A stretch of DNA of 64,000 nt from NCBI RefSeq assembly GCF_027942865.1, contig NC_134524.1, positions 1,110,662-1,174,661 of the forward strand, read 5' to 3'. The translations under genes were made by a program, and so were the position numbers. Source of the DNA: Odontesthes bonariensis. Taxonomy: Eukaryota > Chordata > Actinopteri > Atheriniformes > Atherinopsidae. Below are positions 23,203 to 32,100 of the stretch, piece by piece. Positions within the stretch are counted from its first letter, which is position 1; every line of letters begins with the position of its first letter. The notes beneath the pieces were generated by a model. The model searched no databases. It was not told the origin of the DNA and worked only from the letters and a program-made list of their open reading frames with translations.

Positions 23203-24091
23203 CCGCCCCGCGGCTCCTCGCTGCGGCTCCTCGCTGCGGCTCCTCGTTGCGGCTCCTCGCTGCGGCTCCTCGCTGCGGCTCCTCGTTGCGGCTCCTCGCT
23301 GCGGCTCCTCGTTGCTTCTCCTCGCTGCGGCTCCTCGTTGCGGCTCCTCGCTGCGGCTCCTCGCTGCGGCTCCTCGTTGCGGCTCCTCGCTGCGGCTCCT
23401 CGCTGCTTCTCCTCGCTGCGGCTCCTCGCTGCGGCTCCTCGCTGCTTCTCCTCGCTGCGGCTCCTCGCTGCTTCTCCTCGCTGCTTCTCCTCGCTGCGGC
23501 TCCTCGCTGCGGCTCCTCGTTGCGGCTCCTCGCTGCGGCTCCTCGCTGCGGCTCCTCGCTGCTTCTCCTCGCTGCGGCTCCTCGCTGCGGCTCCTCGTTG
23601 CGGCTCCTCGCTGCGGCTCCTCGCTGCTTCTCCTCGCTGCTTCTCCTCGCTGCTTCTCCTCGCTGCTTCTCCTCGCTGCTTCTCCTCGCTGCTTCTCCTC
23701 GCTGCGGCTCCTCGTTGCGGCTCCTCGTTGCGGCTCCTCGCTGCGGCTCCTCGCTGCGGCTCCTCGCTGCGGCTCCTCGCTGCGGCTCCTCGCTGCGGCT
23801 CCTCGCTGCTTCTCCTCGCTGCGGCTCCTCGCTGCGGCTCCTCGTTGCGGCTCCTCGCTGCGGCTCCTCGCTGCGGCTCCTCGTTGCGGCTCCTCGCTGC
23901 TTCTCCTCGCTGCTTCTCCTCGCTGCGGCTCCTCGCTGCGGCTCCTCGCTGCGGCTCCTCGTTGCGGCTCCTCGTTGCGGCTCCTCGCTGCTTCTCCTCG
24001 CTGCGGCTCCTCGTTGCGGCTCCTCGCTGCGGCTCCTCGCTGCGGCTCCTCGCTGCGGCTCCTCGTTGCGGCTCCTCGCTGCTTCTCCTCC
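23203..24091. repeat. 13-bp minisatellite in the C-terminal end of L1 ORF1
   Basis: About 68 copies of CTCCTCGCTGCGG with TTGCGG and CTGCTTC variants. The 13-bp period and lack of stops leave three plus-strand frames and at least one minus-strand frame open for hundreds of codons. In the minus strand, sense for the L1, it encodes a 13-residue repeat rich in Arg, Glu and Ser (EEPQRGAAARSRS) that continues the ORF1 C-terminus. Confidence 0.95.
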
Positions 24092-24129
24092 GCTGCCGCG
24101 GCGTCTCCTCCTGGCTCAGCAACTGTGTA

Positions 24130-24895
24130 GCCTCTTTCTTTCAGGTCTTGCGCTGCTATCCTGGCACTGTCATATGCATCCGTATTTTAGCGAGTGGTGT
24201 TTGGAAACGTATTCCTTTCTCCTTCAATGTTTTTTTAATGGCCGTATATGTCTTTCGTTTCTGGACAATCTCGGTCGGGTAGTCGTGATCAAAGTAGATT
24301 CCTTTTCCCGCTACTTGGACCTTTTTCTGCCATGCTTTCTTCAGGATCATTTCTTTGGTCTCAAATTGTAGGAAGTTAACCACGACTGACCTCGGTGCTG
24401 CGTTTGGGCTTGGTTTCGGGTTGAGGGCTCGGTGGGCTCGTTGAATCTGGAGATTGATCCCCTCCGGAAGTTCGAGTTCCGTTTTAAGAAGTTGCTCCAG
24501 GTATGTAGCTGTGGGTCTCCCTTCTATATCTTCTGGCAAGCCGAAGATTCGGATATTGTTTCTCCTTGATCTCCCTCGAGATCAGTTAGTTTTTCCTGCA
24601 TTAGCTGCGCTTGTTCTACCACCTTCGTTAGCATCTCATTAGCATCCATTTTCCATTCTTCCACCTCCGCTATGCGCGTCTGTGCCTCGCTTATTCTCCC
24701 TCGCTGTGCCTGAAGCTCCCGGTCGCTTTCGGACAGCCTACGCTCCGTCTCTTGTCGAAAATTCTTTATTTCCTCTCTCATTTCTTTCTTCAGCTCGTCC
24801 TTGAACACGGCCAGCTCCCTGCACAGCTCTTGCTGGAGAACTTTAATATCACTTCTGATAGCTTGCAGCGTTTCCGTGTCCTCGTGTTCTTCCAT
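24130..24895 (-). pseudogene. L1 ORF1 (RNA-binding chaperone), frameshifted
   Basis: Starts MEEHEDTETLQAIRSDIKVL and forms a coiled coil (about residues 10-110), the trimerisation part of L1 ORF1 proteins. A one-base loss near 24575 (in GAGGGAGATC) shifts the frame; the RRM-like and C-terminal domains follow in the next frame (GINLQIQRAHRALNPKP, RSVVVNFLQFETKEMILKKA, KRKTYTAIKKTLKEKGIRFQ). A second shift near 24175 moves to a frame reading SARIAAQDLKERGYTVAEPG, the usual ORF1 C-terminus, which then runs straight into the 13-bp array. Confidence 0.85.
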
Positions 24896-25133
24896 TCTCT
24901 CTGTTGGGTCTTTTTCGTGTTCAGAGATTTCTTCAGTTACCGGCCGCTCTTCAGCTCCTTTTTGCTTCTTATCGTTTTTCCTGCTTCTTTTCTTGTTTCA
25001 CCCACTCATGCCTTAGTTTCATCTATCGTGTTCCGATTTAGTTGTGGGCATTTTTAACCCGACTCAAGCGAGCTCTCTTACTACCGTCCTACTCCCTCCG
25101 CCATCTTGAGTCTCCCCCCTCAAATTAAAAATT

Positions 25134-25712
25134 TTAAATTGTAATTTTGTAATTAAAAAATTTAATTACAAACTAAATTTGTAATTTAAAAATTTGTAAT
25201 TTGTAGTTAAAAATTACAAGTTAAAAATTTGTAATTACAAATTACAAGTAAAAAATTTGTAATTTTAAATGACCCCCCCTCCTATGTGCCTAATGTCTGT
25301 AACAGTGTTTTTCTCTTGTCTTTTTGTTTATAATGTCTCGTTTTGTCTCTGCTTTCTGTTTGTTCCTTATGTAAAGCGTCTTTGAGCATATGGAAAAGCG
25401 CTATATAAAACTTATATATTATTATTAATTAATATGTTAATTCATGTATTCTGGGAGGCTCATTAACAGACAGAATATAAAGTAAATAAAAGCATTTCTT
25501 CTTCGTTGTTTGTTTTTACATTTGACTTTATTTTACAGGATCTTCTGTAAGGATAAAGATGGATTTCCTCTTTGGAGTTTTAAGTTCTGGACTTTTTTTT
25601 AATTTAAATTTACCTCAGATTTCATTCATGTTTCAGCTCTAATTTCCTTTAGAACCAGAATGATCCAAACATTTTTTATTTTAAGTGTCCTTTGAAGGGT
25701 TTCATACAGAAT
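25134..25712. other. AT-rich spacer with an L2-type tail, upstream of slc25a11
   Basis: 25120-25270 is low-complexity AATTACAAATT-type sequence next to the L1 end. About 25365-25430 has GTAAAGCGTCTTTGAGCATA and AAAAGCGCTATATAAAA, the tail of an L2-like element. The rest shows no gene. Confidence 0.55.
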
Positions 25713-26006
25713 GATTGGTCCGCTGAGCACCGAAACGTTCGTCTTTGTTCGCGCATCGTCGTGCCCTCCGTCCTCGGCCGCTGATTGGTCCGCTGAGCAC
25801 CGAAACTTTCGTCTTTGTTCGCAAATCGTCGTGCCCTCCGTCCTCGGCCGCTGATTGGTCCGCTGAGCACCGACACTTTCGTCTTTGTTCGCGCATCGTC
25901 GTGCCCTCCGTCCTCGGCCGCTGATTGGTCCGCTGAGCACCGAAACTTTCGTCTTTGTTCGCGCATCGTCGTGCCCCTCCGTCCTCGGCCGCTGATTGGT
26001 CCGCTG
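25713..26006 (+). promoter_or_regulatory. 70-bp tandem repeat carrying five CCAAT boxes at the slc25a11 promoter
   Basis: Four full 70-bp units and the start of a fifth, each opening GATTGGTCCGCTGAGC (inverted CCAAT at 25713, 25783, 25853, 25923 and 25994). The block ends about 160 bp before the slc25a11 ATG and is GC-rich. NF-Y binds CCAAT boxes in TATA-less housekeeping promoters, so amplification of this site right at the gene start may matter. No TATA box was seen. Binding is inferred. Confidence 0.7.
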
Positions 26007-26167
26007 AGCTTCGTGACTCCGGAAGTGCTCGCTTCATAGAGTCACCTTGCCCCGGCTGCTGCTGCTTCTGCTGAACCGGTGAATGAACAGGGGGACGGTC
26101 CGGCCCAGAAGCGCAGAACACAGGCAGGCAGCGGGGATTCTGCCGCCACCTACCAACTGAAGGAAAC

Positions 26168-29100
26168 ATGGCGGAGGCTAAGCCCAAGACCTCTCCGAAG
26201 GCCATCAAGTTCCTGTTCGGGGGTTTGGCCGGGTAGGTGCTGCTATTAGCTGTTATGCTAACATGCTAAGGTGCTAACGCCAGGGGTCAGGCGGGCAGCA
26301 GAAGGGTGAACAGGTTCTGCTGACATTAACCGGCTGTTTTCTGCTTATGTTCTGAACATGTATGAACATGTATGAACATGGATGAACATGTATGAACATG
26401 GATGAACATGTATGCTGCTCTGGTTGGTAAATGTCAGCTGCTGGCTGTCGGTGACAGGCAGCGCCGGGTGCTGCGTCCAATTACCGGACACGGCGGCGTC
26501 GTGTTCGCGTCCCTGTGAACAGTAAACGGTCAAAGAAATGTCGTAAATTAGTTTTTTAGTTGATATACAAACAACGAGCTGGGTCCATGTTGGCCCGTTA
26601 GGTGTCGGTGGCGTTTTCCATCCACTCCGTCACACAACAACCGCTTTAAAGGGACAGTTCGCCTCTTTTGAAATGAAGCTGTATCACATCCCATATTAGC
26701 AACATCATGGCCCTGTTTTCTCTCCCTTCGTATCACTAGGGCCAAGAGATTGTGAGGTCTGACTTTTTCCTGGAGAACCATTCTGTGATGCAAATGTATT
26801 ACTCTGTTGAACGCATATTGTTTTGAGAAGCAAAACGCTTTATTTTTTAAACCCCAGCCAACTAGCCGGACTACCTTCATCAACACCAAAACGAGGCTGG
26901 AACTCTGCTCACAGGACGCAGCAGGGGGTAAGAAGATGTTCATAAATGATGTTGCTGATATGGGATGTTACACAGCTTCATGTCAGGAGAGGCGAACTGT
27001 CCCTTTAAAGAGGTGAACTGTCCCTTTAAAGAGGCAAACTGTCCCTTTAAGGTGTTCAGCTGGGATTGGAAGAGAGCAGAACTGGGTCATCAGTCAGCTG
27101 GGTTCAGTCTTTGATGAGCTGATCTCTGAGTTTGAAATGCAAGAAACATGCAGCTCAGTCGGGATTGGTATCACCCTGTGGGTCAGATTGTTTTTCTGAC
27201 CTCTGACCTCCTGATACGGCGTCTCCCTCTGACTGATAACTTATCGGAGCACATTTACAGCTCCAGAGTTCAGGGCTTTGTTACTTTGTTACTTTGGTCC
27301 CTGAAGGCTCTGCTTCAGCTGCTGCTGCCTTCAGGGACCGGTCCTCGCAGTGCTCGGGCCGCGCTGACCCGTGCACGTGCCGTGCATTCTAACCCGTGCA
27401 CGTGCCGTGCATTCCGCTGAACAACGGGCGTTGTGTTTGACCTCCTGGATGTGAGACGGAGCTGCTGAGTTAGAAGCAGTTTAACGGTAATCTGCAGATC
27501 TGATCCCAACGGCTCAGGCACATGCTCACTCACTGGTTACCATGGCAACAATGGTCACTCACTGATTACCATGGCAACAATGGTCATCCTAGCCTGGGTG
27601 CCAGCCGGACTTAGCCCCGCCCATAAAAGTTTTGGTGGGGAAGTTGGGTCTGGCTCTGCTCAGTTGGGAAATCGTTATGCCCGACCAAGAATCGGTCGAC
27701 CCAATCAGATTGCCAGGGCGGGCTTTATACGATGATGGACAGATGATCAACAGGAACATTATCGACTACGTCACTAAAGAGCGCTTGGTTTGACTTCGTT
27801 TGAAACAAACATGGCTGCCGCTGGAGAGCTAGGGTGTGTAGATTCTGCCATCGAGTCTGTTCTACAGGATCTCCACATTCCATTCATTTTGAAAGACGAA
27901 CAGAGGAACGCGATAAAGGCTTTTATCGATAGAAAAGATGTTTTTGCCGTCCTTCCTACAACAAGTGTGTGTCGCTAAATCTGCGTCACATACTACGTTG
28001 CTCTGATTGGTTGTAGGTCTATCCAATTGAGCGAAGAGGCATTTTTTCTCCTGGTTCGGTTGAAACACGCCCCATACTCAAATCTCTATCCAGCGGTATC
28101 AGACTCACATTCTGACTAGAATCGTGCGTATGACGTAGTCAGGCTATGGTCCTCAACCCATTTAAAGGAAATGTGTTTTCCTTTAGATCAGCACAATAGT
28201 CAAGAGACTGAAACGGTGCGTTCAGGTGCAGTTTTCCTCCTGATGGATAAACGGTGCGTTCAGGTGCAGTTTTCCTCCTGATGGATAAACGGTGCGTTCA
28301 GGTGCGCTCTGATAACGGTGTTGTTTTTGACAACCATCTTGGAAACCCTTATTAGTTTTAGCCGACGAAAACTAATAAGGGTTTTAGTCTAGTTTTAATA
28401 GTCAAAAAAAAAAAAGTATAGTCTTTCAACAAATTAATGTAGGTCAATAAGTATTGGAGATTGCTGTTGGGCAGTGTCACACATAAGTTGTGAAAATAGC
28501 AGCAGCTCTGTAAGTTCAACACATTGTAAGCTTGCAGATCTGCTATTTTCACAAATAATAACAATAAAAAAGGAATGGTTTTAGACATATAAGGTCCACC
28601 CAACGGCAAATTTCTGATCTAAGGATTGTGTATTACACACGGATAAAGTGGTAACAGTGGAATCAATGTTCACTCCAAAAAAGCCAAAAAACAAAAACAT
28701 TCTACTTCAGCAATTGTGGCTTTATTTCTCAGAATTTGTTAAAGTACAATGAACATACACATGCCCAAAATATGAGTGATGGATGAGGAACACATATGCT
28801 CAACTTGGCCCTGTCTGCCAGTGCAATTACAACAGATATCATACAACCCCACTCTATCTTTAACTTGTGCAAACCATGTAATAAAATGATCATTAATTCC
28901 TGAGGCACAGTGAGGTAGGTTGTAAGTTATATTGTAAGTTAAGAAAATAGTATGGTCTTAACTATCAAACAAGCAGAACAAAAATAAATAGCTCATTAAC
29001 TGACCCTGTACTAAAGCTTTCTGATTTTTCATTCTGTACTGTGCGTGTGTCCCAACTTTACTGTAAGCGCACTGAACGCACAGGTCCTGGTTAGGGGAGT

Positions 29101-32100
29101 ACCTAAACACCGGAACGTACCCAGATTTAGCCAGATACACATTAAGAACTCTTGTAGAAGTCATCTGTATATGTAATATCCTGATGTGTTTTTAATATTT
29201 GTAAGGATGTTTTCCATTGGTAATGAATGTTGAAAAGGTAAGCTTATATTTTAGTAAAAGTTAGCTAAACCAAGGTAACGTTTTGAACAACTTTTCATAT
29301 TTTATGGAATCATTTGGTGTTATAATCATTGGATATTACATATACAGATGACTTCTACAAGAGTTCTTAATGTGTATCTGGCTAAATCTGCGTCCGTTCG
29401 GTCCGTTTTAGTCCGTGCCGGCGTTTAGGTACTCCCCTGGCTGCACAACGTCACTTGTGGCTTTTAGGCTAAAGCTAGCAGACTCTACGTATAACAGTAA
29501 CTCGACCTGTTTGACATATCAAGTTACGTGCTGACAGAACGTGCACACAAAGAGATAACCACACCGTCACTGAATGTAAACATGGCTAAACATGCTGCTA
29601 AAGTAACACACACATAATGAATTGACGTTAGCGTAACAAAAGCTAACTTTAGCCTGAAGTTAGCAGCCCATTTGCGCCAGGAGTATGTGGAAAACGTACT
29701 AATGTATTAGCTTACTATGAAATTTATCGATTTATGTTAACAGCATTTGTAACTTACCTTCGAAAAAATATCCTCGTGGCGAGCCTTAAGGTGATGCTTA
29801 AGGTTGGTCGTGTTTTTTTCGCCTACTTTGTAGCAACATTTGTCACCGTCTTCCTTCACAATGCACTCTGTTTTATTATCTGCTGGGTTATATTTAAAAT
29901 ACACCCATATGTCGTCTCTACGTTTGCGACCACCGAGCCCCTGTGTTTAAACTGCCGCCGCCATCATGATCCATTGTCTGATGAGTAACAGCAGTGTGAC
30001 GTGTTGAGCACGTCGAGCGCTGTACGCCAGGTGGTGGGCGTGACCAAACAAGGATAGAGTGCAGCAGCCATAGACTGTAGGCAGCAGCAGATACTTTTCA
30101 GGTTTTTAAATTGACACACACAATAAGCAGAAATGTCATGCATTTTAAAGTGATGGTTCGGAGTAGATTCAACCTGGGGTCATTTGAACCGTGACATCCA
30201 GCCAAGTTGCCCACCCGAAGTTTTTCCGATCTTGGCCAATAATCAGCCGAGTTACCGAGTTATCCCGAATAGCTTAGTACAAGCGCTAACGGACCCTCGC
30301 AGTATCTCCAAAATGACCACACTAAAATCACATGCCATGACACCAAACTTCTACAGTAGTACAAATATGGTCTGTACTCACAAAACGATGCATTTGGAAG
30401 TTTGTACATAGTCCAGGAGTTTATTATTATCAACACAAGCCTGATAGCTTCTCTGCTGCTAAAGCTGCGTCGACGTCACTTCCTTGATCTGGGAGCTTCA
30501 ATGTAAGATGAGGGTTGATCTACTACTGTAGACAACAAAGCACATGCTATATTCTACATGAATTTTTATGTTGTAGAGTTGTGAATTTATTTTATCAATG
30601 GAGAAATTGAGCAGCCTTGCTTTGTTGTCTACAGTAGTAGATCAACCCTCATCTTACTTTGAAGCTCTAAATGACCCTAGGGTGAATCTACTCCGAACTA
30701 TCCCTTTAAACGTCTGACAGATCACCCACTAACATTTTCGTCCATTCTCGTCTCGTCAACGAAAACTCACACACGTCTCGTCATGTTTTCGTCATCAGAG
30801 AGCCACGTTTATCTCGTCACCGTCATGAAAAAAAGTGCCGTCAACGAAATGATTTCGTCATCGTTGACGAAAACAACACTGACAGATAACCTGGGTGTTT
30901 GCAGGATGGGGGCCACGGTGTTCGTGCAGCCGTTGGACCTGGTGAAGAACCGGATGCAGCTGAGCGGTCAGGGGACGAAGGCCCGCGAGTACAAGACCAG
31001 CTTCCACGCTCTGATCTCCATCCTGAAGAACGAGGGCGTCGGAGGCATCTACACCGGGTACATCTCAGACTCTGCGGGCCTCAGTTAGCATGTTAAAGGA
31101 TAAAGGTCACCCCGAGGTCAGAAACCCAAAAAGCTACATCTCAGACTCTGCGGGCCTCAGTTAGCATGTTAAAGGATAAAGGTCACCCCGAGGTCAGAAA
31201 CCCAAAGAGCTACATCTCAGACTCTGTGGGCCTCAGCATGTTAAAGGTTAAAGGTCACCCCGAGGTCAGAAACCCAAAGAGCTACATCTCAGACTCTGCA
31301 GGCCTCAGTTAGCATGTTACAGGATAAAGGTCACCCCGAGGTCAGAAACCCAAAGAGCTACATCTCAGACTCTGCAGGCCTCAGTTAGCATGTTACAGGA
31401 TAAAGGTCACCCCGAGGTCAGAAACCCAAAGAGCTACATCTCAGACTCTGCAGGCCTCAGTTAGCATGTTACAGGATAAAGGTCACCCCGAGGTCAGAAA
31501 CCCAAAGAGCTACATCTCAGACTCTGCGGGCCTTAGTTAGCATGTTAAAGGTCACCCCGAGGTCAGAAACCCAAAGAGCTACATCTCAGACTCTGCAGGC
31601 CTCAGTTAGTATGTTAAAGGATAAAGGTCACCCCGAGGTCAGAAACCCAAAGAGCTACATCTCAGACTCTGCGGACCTCAGTTAGCATGTTAAAGGTCAC
31701 CCCGAGGTCAGAAACCCAAAGAGCTACATCTCAGACTCTGCAGGCCTCAGTTAGCATGTTAAAGGTCACCCCGAGGTCAGAAACCCAAAGAGCTACATCT
31801 CAGACTCTGCAGGCCTCAGTTAGCATGTTAAAGGATAAAGGTCACCCCGAGGTCAGAAACCCAAAGAGCTACATCTCAGACTCTGCGGACCTCAGTTAGC
31901 ATGTTAAAGGTTAAAGGTCACCCCGAGGTCAGAAACCCAAAGAGCTACATCTCAGACTCTGCAGGCCTCAGTTAGCATGTTACAGGATAAAGGTCACCCC
32001 GAGGTCAGAAACCCAAAGAGCTACATCTCAGACTCTGCGGGCCTCAGTTAGCATGTTAAAGGTTAAAGGTCACAGTTAGAAACAGGCTTGTTTGGAAGGT

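Larger units (their letters stand above)
18352..25119 (-). mobile_element. L1-clade LINE, near full length, inactive
   Basis: 6.8-kb non-LTR retrotransposon on the minus strand. The 5' end starts GGGGGAGACTCAAGATGGCG at about 25119, then ORF1, an interval, ORF2 and a 3' UTR ending in a poly(A) tract (T run 18352-18366 on plus). Flanking 14-base duplications agree at 13 positions (TCAAATTACAAATT at 18338-18351; TCAAATTAAAAATT at 25120-25133). Both ORFs carry frameshifts or stops, a SINE interrupts ORF2, and a 13-bp array interrupts ORF1. Confidence 0.92.
28316..30881. mobile_element. hAT-type DNA transposon in slc25a11 intron 1
   Basis: Ends match as inverted repeats: CGGTGTTGTTTTTGACAACC on the left and, read inward from the right, CAGTGTTGTTTTCGTCAACG. 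Eight-base flanks are TCTGATAA and ACAGATAA (six of eight identical), fitting the 8-bp duplication of hAT elements. Inside are a BED-finger exon on the minus strand, a long inverted repeat (29091-29440) and a nested MITE (30145-30709). It ends 23 bp before slc25a11 exon 2, so it supplies most of the sequence around that acceptor's branch region. Confidence 0.75.

Noticed and set aside
23137..24371. Long plus-strand frames through the 13-bp array
   Set aside because: Three frames are open at once because a 13-bp unit lacks stops; they lie antisense to L1 ORF1.
26548..26943. Minus-strand 131-codon frame
   Set aside because: Lies within a MITE and its flank; no domain or splice signals.
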